A stretch of DNA of 64,000 nucleotides from Przewalskia tangutica (lineage: Eukaryota > Streptophyta > Magnoliopsida > Solanales > Solanaceae), in contig CM056718.1 in NCBI GenBank assembly GCA_029844215.1, positions 84,866,764 through 84,930,763 on the forward strand, given 5' to 3'. Every line of letters starts with the position of its first letter. Position 1 is the first letter of the stretch. Shown here in pieces: positions 1 to 11,440 of this stretch. Under the pieces are notes generated by a model. That model worked only from the letters and a program-made list of their open reading frames with translations, was not told where the DNA came from and did no database searches. A program made the translations under genes and the position numbers.

Positions 1-200
1 CCGTTTATCTCCCCTTTAGTCTACAACGAGTAGGCCTGTAACTTCCTGGACCGGTTTGGATTTAGCACGAAAGGTTGGAAGGACCTGTGCCGTACCCTGG
101 TGGAAGTGGCCGAGAAACAGTAGGATAAGGAGTCAGAAAACCATAATAGGATAACTGTTCAAATAATTAAGAGAGTAGGAACTAGTGTTGACAACTAGGA
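1..200 (+). pseudogene. Degenerate coding remnant upstream of the viral ORFs
   Basis: Read from base 1, the first frame gives a protein-like stretch with stops only near bases 31 and 121, including the segment GWKDLCRTLVEVAEKQ at about 88-120. The composition is less AT-rich than the ORFs that follow. It lies just before the pararetroviral ORFs and may be the tail of an upstream viral ORF cut by the window edge. I do not recognise the product and a host origin is possible. From about 200 to 343 the sequence is A-rich and I see nothing coding in it. Confidence 0.25.
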
Positions 201-343
201 TAGAAGAACTATTTAAGTAATCAAAGGAATAAGAACAAGTACGGTTGAAACCTAGTAACAGATAGAACAACAGCTCTAAAAAAGGATAGTAGCCTCCACT
301 TCTTAAACAACAACTCTCTTTGTTTAAAACATTATCTTTTATA

Positions 344-649
344 ATGAAAATACATCCAGCGTTTGATTATATCAGAGAATATAATACTCAAATACTAGAA
401 ATTGTAATAGAAAGCAATAATTGTAATAAAAGGATAAAAGCAAATCTCGGAGAATTAGATTATTACACAACTGCAAGACCTGTAGAGGGCTTAGGAAGTT
501 GTTGTCCCCAACCAATCAACCAAGTAATCATCAATAAGATGACTGAACTCTATGAAGAGAATGATATATTAAGAAGACGGGTTAGCTACCTGGCAAAAAG
601 ACAATTTATATCTCAATTTTTAGTTGAGCTTCACACAGTTAGTTATTAA
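344..649 (+). CDS. Small ORF of an endogenous caulimovirid, function unknown
   Basis: An open frame of 101 codons starts at the ATG at 344; the in-frame TTG at 320 is a weaker start. The protein has a conserved-looking centre containing GLGSCCPQPINQ and a charged, heptad-like tail (MTELYEENDILRRRV) that could form a short coiled coil. The stop at 647-649 is separated by two bases from the ATG of the next viral frame, a compact spacing typical of pararetroviral genomes translated from one long RNA. I cannot assign a function. A small coiled-coil virion-associated or accessory protein is the natural guess from position, but it is only inference. This is the only frame in the viral fragment without a visible break. 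Confidence 0.5.
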   Translation: MKIHPAFDYIREYNTQILEIVIESNNCNKRIKANLGELDYYTTARPVEGLGSCCPQPINQVIINKMTELYEENDILRRRVSYLAKRQFISQFLVELHTVSY

Positions 650-651
650 TA

Positions 652-2666
652 ATGAATGAAATCAACAGTGAAAACTTAGCAACTTCAAAGATTGCTAAAG
701 TTGAAAAAGATTTGCAGAACTGGAATATTCCAAAAGAATCTTTCAGATCTGTTTATGAAACAAGAAAGTTTGATTTTATAAAAAATTATAATATCAAAAC
801 TTGTGAGTCCACTGTAGATATTAATAATTCAAAAGAAATTATTAAGCTACTTTCTACCGAAGACATAAACAGTTATGAAAAAGACTTTAATTTCCTACAT
901 ATAGGATTAGTACAAATTGTTGTCAAGCCTTTGTATGCAATGCAGGTTTAGATACCCCCATCTGTCTCATACTAAGAGATGCCAGGCTATTAAACTTTGA
1001 CGATTCCTTACTTGGAGTCTTACAGAGTAACTTAGCCAGGGGACCAGTTTACTTTAACTGTTACCCAAATTTTTCAGTAGATATTAATGATCAAAACGTT
1101 ATGGATACCCTAACGTTAAACATTAAAACAAAAAATATGAATAGTAAAATAAACACAAGAGAAATTGCAGTAATATACAGAGTCTATTACAGACTAATGA
1201 AAACGACTTTAGCCCCAAAAGCTAAACTAGTTAGCAGTAAAGGTGCTACCATGCTTATGGAAGCAAATCAGGAACATAGTAACACCTTTGTTCCAAGAAT
1301 GTTAAAATGGAACGAAATTTTAACAAAAGATGAATGGCACTTTGATGCCATTACCCAACCAAAAATAGAACCAGAGAGTTCTGACATTGAACAAATAATT
1401 CAGCATTTAGATGGATCTACTGACTTAAAATTTTTAAGATCCACAGGAAGATACTCCTTCACAGCATCTTCTTCTAAACCCCGGGAGGAGGAAGAATGTT
1501 CTGAAACATCGGACGAAACTATATTAGAACGAAAGGTTCGAGGTGTAGATTATTCTTCGGCAGTACCCAAAGTCTATTATCGACCAATCGATAGAAAGAT
1601 TAGCAGTCCCACCAAAAGCGAAATGTGTGGTGAGGATAGCCTTGGTATGATTAGAGAAGACATCGGTTTCAAAATCGATTGGAAAAACCTAAATAAATTA
1701 TGGGTAGACCCAGAAAATGCCATCAAAAGAAAATGGTATAATTGCACTTTCTCACTAGAAGAAAGAAGAGCGTTTAGGAATAATTGGATTAGTGATATGA
1801 ACAGAATTAATGCTAATGTAGAATTCTTTAGGTGGTTTCAGATCACTGATAAACTCCATAATGACATGCAATGTCTAAACACCATTGTAAAGAAATGGTT
1901 CACAGGTGAAAAGACTATAGAGTCAGTAACACCCCCGTTAGAAAGAATAAAGATCCCCGTTAATGGTGAGATCTTAATTGCCGTTCCTTTTAAAAGGGAC
2001 ATTAAAGATCCAAATGATATCACACATGTTGAAGATATTAATAAAATTCTCCAACAAAACAATTATACAAACCATATATTACATGTTATCTCTAACCAGA
2101 TTGCCGAAGCAAGTAATGCTTCTACCTTTAGAAATACACCAGTTAGGTCGGAAGGAAAAACCTTATCCGAACCCCTCTTTAAAATTCCACAGTTTTCGGC
2201 AAACAGCCATCCAAAATTTGGAAAAGAAATTGAAGACAACCTGCTAGACAGGATAAGTTGTAAATTTAAAGAGTTAAAAGTTACTGAAGAATCAACTTCA
2301 AAGAGACCTGAAGGATCAACTTCAAAGAAACCTGACGGTTCTATCAAAGTACTAGCCGAAGGTTCTAGTTCGAAAAATAATACAGATGTTAATAAGATAT
2401 TAAAATTCTCTAAAACAGATGGTAAGAATTATTACAAAGGACCCACGTTCCCAGATATGTTATTTGAATAACGCACTCCGTTTACAGCCACTTATTCTGG
2501 AGATGAGATCCATGAATGGAACATAGACGGCATGTCAGAAGGACAAGTTGTCAAAGTGCTCCATGAAATGGGAGTTTGTGTAACCAGTTATAAAATAAAA
2601 ACACATACGGACGATGCCCAACTAGCAGCGATCCTTGTTTCTGATTTTACCGTGAATCTTTCTAGT
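652..2666 (+). pseudogene. Endogenous caulimovirid movement/coat polyprotein, broken
   Basis: The N-terminal part (652 to about 1340) resembles the caulimovirid branch of the 30K movement-protein superfamily: the FNFLHIGLVQ segment near 889-918, then the IYRVYYRLM and VPRMLKW segments near 1170-1310. Movement proteins of this class carry virus through plasmodesmata. A spacer follows, then a coat-like region (about 1650-2100) with IDWKNLNKLW and NVEFFRWFQ, and near 2540-2660 a segment like the start of a capsid domain. Breaks seen: a frame change between about 925 and 945 (the first frame stops at 949-951 while coding continues in the frame open at 1101), an in-frame TAA at 2469-2471, and loss of everything after about 2666, where LTR sequence begins. 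No protease, RT or RNase H is present. A movement and coat protein in one frame fits genera such as Petuvirus, Cavemovirus, Solendovirus or the endogenous florendoviruses; I cannot choose among them. Confidence 0.75.
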
Positions 2667-4134
2667 AACGGATTGGAACGTCAAGAAAAGGAGTTGGAGT
2701 TGCTAAGGATCGACTTAGGGTTTTGGATCATTTTGAGCTTAAGGAGGTAATAATATCCGTCTTGCTATTAAAATTCAAGATTTCATGTTGTAGTAGTTAG
2801 AAATGATCATGTGGATTATATTATGAAGAATGATATGTGTTATGGAATATTTGGATGGAATCCGAAAAGTTGCATGATTTAGCCTTTAAGATTTCAATTG
2901 GATTATTAGTTTAATCGTCACATGTTATATAAAGAAGGAATTATAATTGTTAAGTTGTTTATGACTATATAACATGTTAGGCCTAAGAAGTTGGATTGAA
3001 AAAGAATTGGAAAAGGACTTTGTGTTGTTGTATATGTTTAGCCAAGAATGGCTTTAAATATGGAACTAGTTTCGTATTAATTTGTGGGGCTGAATTTTAC
3101 ACGTCCTGTTAAGGCATGTAATCCCCTTTGGTTAGCTGAATTTTTGGGCCTTAAATGTGGCGTGTTTGGTTATTGAATTCGGCCTTGAAAAAGGTGGCAA
3201 AGTATGTAGAAACAAAGGAAGTGCTGTCCGATTTTCCATAGAATTTAGTGACTTTGCACTTAGAATATTCTACGTTTGAAGCTAGAGGTTTAATGGACGT
3301 ATTATGGTCATTATAGGTTGAAGTACTAAGTATAGCGTATTCTACTTGAAGGATGGAATAGCTATCAAGGTTGAAGTACTTTGGAGCATTTTGCTATTTG
3401 TCGATAATCGTCGCGAGGTATGTGAACCTCTTCCTTCTTTTGACATGATTCTATGTATGGAATATACATGTAGTACTATTTCATGATTCCTTCTACTCTT
3501 AGAAGTTAAGAGGTATGTATGTTGATTTACTCTACGTAAAGGTTATGTCTAAGTTATCCTAAGTTCTTACCAAGTCTTATGGGGGATGTTGGTAAGAGTC
3601 GTTAGGAGGTATTTGGAGCCAAGTTGACTTGGCTAAGTTATGGCACAAATGAGAATAAGAATCGAACAAGCCACTGCAGCGTTAATAAAGGAAAATGTAA
3701 TGACAATCAATTAAGTTAAAATGAGTAGAATTCTCCATCTGCATAGAAGCTAAGATAAGACAAAATTGTATTACATTTTCTAGATCATGGCTACTCGATT
3801 AAGATCGTTATAAATAAGTATAACTTATTCACAACGCACCAAAGTATATGTTACTTAATTTATAAGAATTTATGTATGAAGTTTTAAGACTATGAGCCTC
3901 AAATTTTTAAAAGGTTATGGGACTTGATTCTTAAAGGAAGAAATAAATTGATTTAAAAGTATAGAATACTTGATTTGGAAAGTATTGATTTCTTGCCATT
4001 CTAAAGTTAAGAAACTTGTTTTCTTAAAAGTTAAGAGACTTGAAGTATTTTGAAAGCTGTGTGATTTGAATTGAAAGTATAAGTTTCTTGGTCATAAAAG
4101 GAATGAATTTGTCTAAGACATAAAGAGTTATAAC
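2667..4134 (+). repeat. LTR fragment Z (Ty3/gypsy), truncated on both sides
   Basis: Starting at about 2667 the sequence aligns with the middle of the other LTRs: the region around GGATCGAC and the GAGGTAA donor-like word, the segment TCGATAATCGTCGCGAGG near 3400, and the conserved stem-loop at 3672-3795. Its 5' third is missing and viral sequence abuts it. On the right it is cut at 4134 by insertion of element A, so the rest of Z should lie beyond this window. It is more diverged than the other copies, consistent with being one of the oldest insertions. Confidence 0.75.
3672..3795 (+). other. Conserved LTR stem-loop with AATAAA (copy in Z)
   Basis: GGAAAATGTAAT at 3690-3701 pairs with ATTACATTTTC near 3770-3780, closing a loop of about 70 nt. 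AATAAA at 3684-3689 sits at the 5' base and may be a polyadenylation signal. The same structure occurs in LTRs B, E, F, G, H and J. Confidence 0.5.
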
Positions 4135-4642
4135 TGTTATACCCCGTAGTTTCAGGGTATATATGTGAGAATGTACGTATGAGAATACGACAGAAATTTT
4201 GGAAAGAAAGGAAGATGTGATTTTTTCGACGGAAAAGTTTCCGGTTTTTGTGAAGAAAAAGGTTCGTTAATGGGAATTGAATTCCCAGATTTGGTATTTG
4301 GACTTCTTGGTTTATTTTAGAATTATGAGATTTTATTTTTGGAAATGGTCACGTGGGGCCCACGGGAGAAATTTACGGTTTTGTGGGGCCCGCTTCGTTT
4401 TTGAGATTTCCGATATTTTGGATATTTTCGGAAGACGAAATATTTTGGACGAGTCGGGGGGCAACACGTGTCACCCCCATGTGTCACTTGGCCGAAATTG
4501 GTGGGACAAGTGGCTAGCAGCTGTCCCTTGGCGAAATGGCCACTGGCAAGGATTTTCGTTGGCCATGTGGTGTGGTGGGACCCACACACACATGGCCCAA
4601 TCTTGACCCTACACTTACCTTGATCTTGACCCTTGATTCTTC

Positions 4643-4650
4643 TATAAATA
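4643..4650 (+). promoter_or_regulatory. TATA box, LTR A
   Basis: TATAAATA followed by CCCCC. All forward LTRs except fragment Z carry this word at the homologous place. In A the upstream sequence lacks the perfect GGCCATTGGTTGGCC word of the other LTRs. Confidence 0.65.
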
Positions 4651-6099
4651 CCCCCTTAGGTTGAAGAGTAATTCATCCACACTTGAGTTAGTTTCCAAGG
4701 CAAAGCAAAATATTCCCTCCCTTTAGTGGTGTTTCGTCCACCCTCCCCCTCTTGTGTAGAAAATACTTGGTGTATTGTTGTATAATCCCAAATACCTTGG
4801 CCTAGTATCCCTAGTAGTATTCCAAAGTTATTTCAATACTAGGAGCCCGGAAATACTACTTTATTCCAATAGCCGTAAAGTGAAACCCTAGAAAAATCTT
4901 CCTAGCTTGGTTGAAGTATTTAGAGAAGTTGTTTGGAAACTTCTAAGGGTCTCTTGGAGCGGGTTGGAGCGTAAGGAATTGGAGCTAAACGTTGCTCAGG
5001 ATCGACTTATAAACTTGGATAATTTTGGGCTTATCGAGGTAATAATCTATGTCCCCCTATTGTAATTGGATATTACATGTTGTAGTAGTTATACTTGAGT
5101 ATATTATATTGGAAGGATGATTATAAAGGTTTGAACTGTATTTACATTGGACTGTACTTACAGTAGACTTGTGTAGTATTATTGTGAAGCAGAATTGAAC
5201 ACGTCCGGTTAGACGTGTAATCCCCTGGGAGTTGTTGGCCTGGTAGCGGGCCTTGATAGGGGAGGAGATTTATGTGATAGCGGGGGGGAGGTCTTTGTCG
5301 AATTTTCTGTAGAATAAGGAATCTTGTATTTAGAATATTCTACGAAGAGAACTAGAAGTTGATAGATGTACTGTGGTTGTTATAGGTGGATCTTCTACGC
5401 GCGACATACTTGACTTGGCTTGTGGTTTAGGCTAAAAAGGTATGTGATTCTTCCTATACTCTTGAGCATGATTGTTGTGAACTATATAGTACGGTAGACG
5501 TACGTGTGTGAAATGAATTTTGTTTGTTTAAAACATAAAGTGTTATAATGGCTTTATGGGAAGTTAGTTATAACGACTTTATGAAGATAAAAGAAAGATT
5601 TGGTTTTGACAGTAAAACGACTTGATTTTGAAAGTTAAGAGACTTGATCTTGAAAGATAAGAGACTTGACTTATAACGACTTGTTTTCGGAAAAGGAGAA
5701 GTAACTTGATTTAAGTATAGGTTACTTGTTTTGAAAAGAGTAAGTTAATTGGGTTTTAAAAGAGTATACTTGATGTTGTTCTAAAATAAAAGCACTTGGT
5801 TTAAAAAGTATAGAGTACGTGATTTTAAAAGCCTTGTAAAGATTTTTACGAAGGTGAAGTAATTCGGTTTTAAAAGTAAAACGTGTTTTCTTTATATACT
5901 ACGAGTATTAGTATCGTGTGGCTTTTACGTAACAAGAGGTCTTTTTGAAAGAATGAAAGTATGTAGTATTTCGGATTGTTGATATAAAATGAAAGTACAT
6001 TAAACTTGCCTATGCTTGTTGTGATAGCCTTGTTGTGCAAGTGTTGTGATTCTGTGCTACCGTGTCTCTCGGGGAGGACCGGTTATCTGATTGATTGTT

Positions 6100-6650
6100 G
6101 GACATACTGACGCGTTGGATTTTCCACTAGTATACGTCCACTATTGAGTATTATCTGGTTATTTCTTTTGGACATACTGACGCGTTGGGTGACCCACGAT
6201 TATGCGTCCACTTTGAGTATTATCTTGTTATTCCTTTGGACATCTTGTGCGATGGATGTTCCACGGGCATGCGTCGATGGGATGGTTTCATGGCCATGCT
6301 TTCCGAGTAAGATCTTGGGCATGCGGTCATTGTGAGGTTTTGTTATTTGTCCATGGACCGCTAATCCATGAAGCTTGCCGCGGTGACGAACAATCACGGG
6401 CTTGATTTGTACATGTGGTTCAGGCACACTTTAGATACTTGTCCTGGTCATTTCTCGTGTATCGGCAGGCTGCTGGTAGATAGCTTGAGATACTTGCCTC
6501 GGTCATATCTCGTGAGACGGTTGGCTAGGGTACGTTAGCTTTGGTACTTGCCTCGGCCAGTTGCGTGGCTAGCTTTTGGATCTGGTAATTAGCTTCCGTA
6601 CCTTGCCCGTGAAGTTTTATGACTAGCTTTTGGAACTGGTATAGGGCGAT
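6100..6650 (+). repeat. Variable-slot tandem arrays, LTR A
   Basis: Three imperfect units of about 69 bp begin with GGACATACTGACGCG or similar at 6100, 6170 and 6238. A second array of about four units near 55 bp period carries ACTTGCCTCGGYCA at about 6437, 6491, 6547 and 6601. The first is related to the units in element J and the second to those in element M. Confidence 0.65.
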
Positions 6651-7346
6651 TCTACTTGGCCCGATCGGTTTGATGACGCAGGCAGGATCTAGTGTTCAGG
6701 TTCACATATGGGTGTTGTTTTACATCATGTACTGCCGGAAGTGAGGAATGAGTTCCACGGGCATGAGTGATATTATGGGCGTGAGACCCATAGTTATGTG
6801 TGAGTGATTATTCTGTGGATATGCGTCCCCTTACTTGACATAGCATTTACTTATTTCAAATGGTTTTATAAAATGATGAAATGTGATTTCATTACGATAT
6901 TTTCGATTTCACATACTTGGTACTGTGTCTTGACCTCGCCCGAGTGCGTTCATTCCGCAGGTAGAGGTACACCTGTTGTTGATCCTCGCTCATAGGATCG
7001 CAGTTCAGCGTTTGGGAAGCTCCGTTTCTCCGGAGGCTTATCTTTTTGGTATAGCCCCTGTCATTGTAGATACTTGTACATTCAGGGGTATGGCGGGGCC
7101 CTGTCCCGTCATAGTTGTTGCTATATTCATAGAGTGCAGTAATCTTGTTGTGGCGTGGTTTGTAAAGATTATGCATTGCTTTTATGTATATTCAGGAAGG
7201 TGACCGGTTTGGTTGGCCTATTTTATTATCATATCTCTTGTTTCATGTTTAAGTTTTTATTTCCGCTGGTTTTCTCTGATGTTGTATCACTAGGGTGCCC
7301 GGGGTAAGGCACCAGTCACGGGCCCGGGATCGGGTCGTGACAAAAG

Positions 7347-7358
7347 TGGTATCAGAGC
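7347..7358 (+). other. Primer binding site, tRNA-Met(i), element A
   Basis: TGGTATCAGAGC, four bases after the LTR end, is complementary to the 3' end of plant initiator tRNA-Met, the usual primer for minus-strand synthesis in many plant LTR elements. Confidence 0.85.
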
Positions 7359-7404
7359 AGTTAATCATCGGAAAGTGTCTCTGCATCGTGTCTAGTAGAG
7401 TCTT

Positions 7405-7438
7405 GATTATCGGTGTGTTGTGCACCACATCTATAATC
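7405..7438 (+). promoter_or_regulatory. Leader hairpin with GTGCAC palindromic loop, element A
   Basis: GATTATCGGTGTG pairs with CACATCTATAATC, leaving the loop TTGTGCAC with the self-complementary GTGCAC at 7420-7425. It starts 46 nt after the primer site. The architecture matches a retroviral dimer-initiation hairpin. One inner pair is G-U here, A-U in B and J, and G-C in P. Confidence 0.6.
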
Positions 7439-7548
7439 AGGAGGCTGCAGGACATTTAGGATTGGTTTCCATTCTTCTCATTCTGAGATCGTGCCTTAGA
7501 GTTGTGTTATAAGTTGGACCTCTCTGACGTATTTCGTTTTTACCAGCT

Positions 7549-8826
7549 ATGCCTCCGCGCAAGGCAACCCGCCCGAAGGGCAAGCGGCGAGGCTGCTAGT
7601 AGGAGTCTGAGAGAGTACGCAGCGCGAGCGGTCATTACCGAGATAGTGCTTGACGGCGAGTTTTGTGACGCCGCCACGGCCCAGCGAGTTTAGAGCGCAG
7701 CGGTGGCTACGAGACCACGGTACTGAGCCTCGGTCAAGCGGCTGGAAGCGAGAGAGATGGGTTACAAGGAGATGGCGATTCGCCGTGATCGTGGCGACAC
7801 GAGGTAGGCCGTGGATCACGGCGATTCAGTTCGATGGCCCCGTAGTTCACCCCGGTCGGATAGTTTGAGGCTACGGGATTTTACGAGTCAGTAGCCCGCC
7901 GAGTTCTACGGTCGAGGCCCGAGGATGATCGCAGGAGTTCATCCGTCGATTCTGAAGGATTATCGCAGTGATCAAGGCTTCGGAGACCGAGTCCGTGATC
8001 TTCGGTTCGCATCGGCTGCGTGATACCGCAGTCGACTGGTTTGATTCATGGGAGTTGTCCCGGGGGGAGCATGCGCCTCCAGCGGTTTGGGACGAGTTCT
8101 CGGAGGCATTTCTCAGCCATTTCTTGCCTCGCGGATGAGAGCACGCAGGTAAGCGAGTTTACGTCTTTGAGGCGAGGAGGGCGCGCGATTCGGGAGTACA
8201 AAGTAGAGTTCGACTCGTTGGCTCGATATGTCTCTGCGTTAGTAGCTAATATGGAGGACAGAGTGCACCGCTACGTCACAGGGCTTGATGACTACTTGGC
8301 AGAGTCTTGTTCGGGTGTATCGCTTCAACCGGGCATGGACATTTCCCGCATGCAGGCTCATGCACTAGGGTGTGAGGCACGGAGACCGAGCGGATTGACC
8401 AATACCAGCGAGAAGAAGGCCGGGGCGGCAGGTCCTTTGGTAACTTTCGAGGCGGACCGCCTCGGCCAGAACTAGTTATCGCCGCGCCCGATGCAGTGGT
8501 CCTCTGATGCTTGTGGCCTCCAGAGTATTCGGGAAGCGGTCGTGGCTCAAGGTTCGAGTTTCAGGGGAGTTGGGGTGCTGGCCAGATGAAGCCACCCCGA
8601 CCTAAGTGTAGCCAGTGTGGTAAAACCCATGCGGGGGAATGTCGCAGTATTCATAGGGTTTGTTTTACATGCGGCCAGCAGGGCCATTTAGCGAAGAATT
8701 GTCCGACCAGGGGTAGCGCGGATGTTGAGACTCGGCGCCGGGATCATTGCGGGTTCTTCGCCTTGATAGCTAAGCGGTGTTCATACACGGCAGGCGAGCG
8801 AGGTCGTGGTGGAAGTTCCCAGTTCT
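7549..8826 (+). pseudogene. gag: Gag of element A, frameshifted
   Basis: Gag packages element RNA into particles. The ATG at 7549 begins MPPRKATR, the same start as in the other elements here. Recognisable parts in shifting frames are the disordered basic N-terminus, the capsid-like segment (the PPEFYG region near 7900, WFDSWELSRGE near 8040, FDSLARYV near 8205, PGMDISRMQAHALGCEAR near 8330-8385), a half-knuckle CSQCGKTHAGEC at about 8608-8645, and a CCHC zinc knuckle CFTCGQQGHLAKNC at 8661-8702. It ends at the stop near 8824-8826, at the point where gag-pro of element P continues towards its protease. Several frame changes break it; some may be sequencing artefacts. A stretch CCAG/CTATG at 7543-7551 makes a possible splice acceptor just before the start. 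Confidence 0.8.
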
Positions 8827-9263
8827 AGCAGTCCTTGGAACCGCCTATTTGATTTCAGTTATATCCTTAACCCTCTAGAGATTAGTATGCTTGTTATGAT
8901 GATCTCCTTATTGTGTGATATGTGAGGATAGCGTTGTGTTATTGATGTGTTAGAAAACATGGTTAGTTGAAAGGATAAGTGTGGGGACATGGAAGGTGTG
9001 AACCTTAGAATAGTACACGTTGAGACCTTAGATGTAAGGCCGTCTTGAGAAAAAGATTTTACGGTTAGTCTTTGTCGAAACACTTGGTATGCGTGAAATA
9101 TATTGTGGGAAAATTCCATGGGTAGTGTGAGATGGAAGTGGTAGCTTTTATGACGTGAATATGTAAGATTGTTCCGGAACGGGGAACAAGAGTCTGGTGC
9201 GATTATGGGTCGGGTTGAGGACCATTCGCGGGTCAACCCGCAGCCCGGTTTTGGGTGGGGTCA
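8827..9263 (+). other. 3' internal noncoding module of element A (first part)
   Basis: Beginning near TATATCCTTAACCC this matches the 3' module of B-E, G-H and J: the segment GACCTTAGATGTAAGGCCGTC, then GATGGAAGTGGTAGC, then GGGTGGGGTCA where B-E is inserted. No long reading frame is present and no pol motif is seen. Confidence 0.7.
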
Positions 9264-9691
9264 TGTTATACCCCGTATTTCCAGGGTATGTACGTGAGGG
9301 CGTACGTATATAAATTTGAGCCTTAAAGATTAGGCAAGAATGAAATTTTGTGCACAAGTACCGAAAGGAGTCGTTTTTCGACGAAACGTTTCCACAGCTT
9401 TCGTAGGGAAAATTTCGGCTATGTCATTAATAATTTTTGCGGATTTTTCCGAGAGACGAAACATTTTGGACCAACGGGAGGGTGACATGTGTCACCCTCA
9501 CATTGGAAGGAAGTGGACGGCCAAAGGGAAAAGTGGGCACATTTTTTGTGCAAAATTGTGGTCAAGGGTTAGGTAGGATATTTTGTGTAGTTGATGAGCA
9601 AGTGGGACCCACAAACACATGGCTTCATCTTGACCTTACACTTGCCTTACACTTGGATAGATCTTGGCCATTGGTTGGCCATTTCTTGACC

Positions 9692-9699
9692 TATAAATA
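9692..9699 (+). promoter_or_regulatory. TATA box and inverted CCAAT, LTR B
   Basis: TATAAATA lies about 20-30 bases after CTTGGCCATTGGTTGGCC, which contains an inverted CCAAT (ATTGG) inside a TGGCC palindrome. This is a normal Pol II promoter layout for an LTR. Confidence 0.75.
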
Positions 9700-10202
9700 C
9701 CCCTCTAAGTTGATGAACTTATTCATCCAAAAATTGTCTAAGTCTTGAAAAATCCCTCCCTCTCCCTCTTGTTGTTTTCGTCCACCACACCCCCTCCCCC
9801 TTGAGTGAGCTTGGCCGAGAGCTTCCCCCCTCCCCCTTTGTAGTGGTTAGCCATGGGGTACCCCCCCCTAGCCTAGTTGTTTTCGTATAATACCCCCATT
9901 TTTGTGGTATAGAAATACTCTCCTAGTATTGTTATAATGCCCAAATACCTTGGCCCAAATACCTTATAGTTTTCCCAAGGTTACACTTTTACAAAAGCCC
10001 AGAAAATACTATTATACTTCCCTCAGTCACAAAAACGAAACCCTAAGTAAATCTTCACCCGTAGTTGAAGTGTTAAGTAGAAGTTGGTTAGAACTTCTAA
10101 GGGTTGTTTGGAGCGGGTTGGAGCGCACGGAGTAGGAGCTAAACCTTGCTCAGGATCGACATATAAACTCGGATAATTTTGGGCTTATCGAGGTAAACAC
10201 TC

Positions 10203-11440
10203 TTTTTTTTTTTTTTTTTTAGGTAAATGCAAATATTATTACTAATAACGAAAAGGAAGTGGCTACAATCAGTCGTTGAGGTATCTCAAGCCTCAACGTA
10301 ATGCAAACAAGAAGAGATAGAGGGGAGGGGTGGTCACTCAAAAGGTGCCACTACAAGAGGGGATAAAATCATAGAGAACTCTATAAGATGTTGTTTTGAT
10401 TCTTGCAATGACCTCTTCTACCGGCAAGCTTGTGCCTTCAAAGAGCATTGTGTTTCTTGCCCTCCAAATCTCATAAACCATTATGCAAAAAGTAAGCAAA
10501 ATAGCTTTGGCTCGGATGCTTGTCCCGCGGTGTTCTTTCTTAATCCATTTAAGGGAGCTTTCAACAGTTCTCATCTCTCTTCTAATACCCAACCAATCTT
10601 TTATGCTCTTCCAAATCATGTGTGTATAGGGGCAGTCAAAGAAGAGGTGTTCCCTTGTTTCATTAGCTTGCTTGCAGAATCCGCAAGATTTATCCTCCAA
10701 GTTGAGAAATGATAGAGTATCCTTTGTAGCTAACCGCTTCCTGCAATTTAGCCACATAGTAAAAGAGAATTTGGGAGGAATGAATCCTTTCCAAATTTGT
10801 GACATCCAAGGCTTTTTAGCTTGAGTCGCAAGATATCATATCTGAGCTTGAATCAAATATACCGTTGGCACAACATTTTGTAAAGCCGTCAATAGCATCA
10901 CCATGGCTACCAAAGATAGAAACAAATTTGTCGCGAATCCCACAAATCTTTTTGAATAAAGGGGAGTCCCTAGGACGTACCTCATAGTCCCAAATTGTAA
11001 TATCTCTCAAATAGTGGCTATTGATCCATTGGACCCATAGAGAATCAGCTTTCGTGTGAGTTTGCCAAATCGTCCTGGATAGCAGGGCATGATTCCATTC
11101 CTTGATGTTCATAAGACCCAAGCCACCTTCAGATTGAGGCAGGCAAATGATATCCCAAGAAACTCTTGGTGGTTTCCCCCCCCATAAGAATTGAATACAA
11201 GCAGACCTTACCTTGTTGATAATGGTGGCCGGGATAGGAAGTGCCCGGAACCAAAAGCTCTCAACCCCCATTTCTGAATGTAATTCGAAATAGCACTAGT
11301 GAATGGGGCAAATTGATCCACCGAGACTGAAATTGGGGACAAAGGGATCCCCAAGTATCGTACCGGAAAGCTACCAATGGCGAAACCCACTCTGGTTAAT
11401 ATCAAGTCCCGAACTGTAGAATGCATTCCCGCTAAGTAGA
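10203..11440 (-). mobile_element. 5'-truncated LINE (L1-type non-LTR retrotransposon)
   Basis: A run of 18 T at 10203-10220 is the poly(A) tail of an element on the minus strand. The flanks continue the LTR B sequence that is uninterrupted in LTR E (AAACACTC on the left, CCTTCTATTG on the right). Coding remnants match the end of a plant L1-type ORF2. Only the last 1.2 kb is present, as expected for 5' truncation during target-primed reverse transcription. I find no clear target duplication. Confidence 0.85.
10338..11426 (-). pseudogene. LINE ORF2 C-terminal remnant (end of RT and zf-RVT domain)
   Basis: Three minus-strand frames read consecutively. 11426-11208 has VRYLGIPLSP, the end of a non-LTR reverse transcriptase. 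11271-10816 has CIQFLWGG and LPQSEGGLGLMN, typical of the linker after the RT. 10805-10338 has WKGFIPPKFSF, LNCRKRLATKD and the CGFC...REHLFFDCP cluster of the zf-RVT domain. The RT catalytic core and endonuclease are missing, so it cannot move. Frame changes fall near 11210-11270 and 10805-10816. It runs opposite to its host LTR. Confidence 0.85.

Larger units (their letters stand above)
4135..7342 (+). repeat. 5' LTR of element A
   Basis: It runs from TGTTATACCCCGTAG to GGGTCGTGACA and is followed after four bases by a tRNA-Met primer site, so both ends are well defined (3208 bp). The promoter-proximal part has G-boxes (TCACGTGG near 4348; ACACGTGTCA near 4465) and a TATA box at 4643. A GAG/GTAATA donor-like word is at 5036-5044. 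I do not see the AATAAA stem-loop found in LTRs B, E, F, G, H and J. The distal part has two tandem arrays (6100-6650) in the variable slot. Confidence 0.85.

Noticed and set aside
7347..7358. tRNA gene fragment
   Set aside because: Only the 12 bases complementary to the tRNA 3' end occur, directly after an LTR end; it is a primer site.
10203..10220. T-run as a terminator
   Set aside because: It is the poly(A) tail of the minus-strand LINE.
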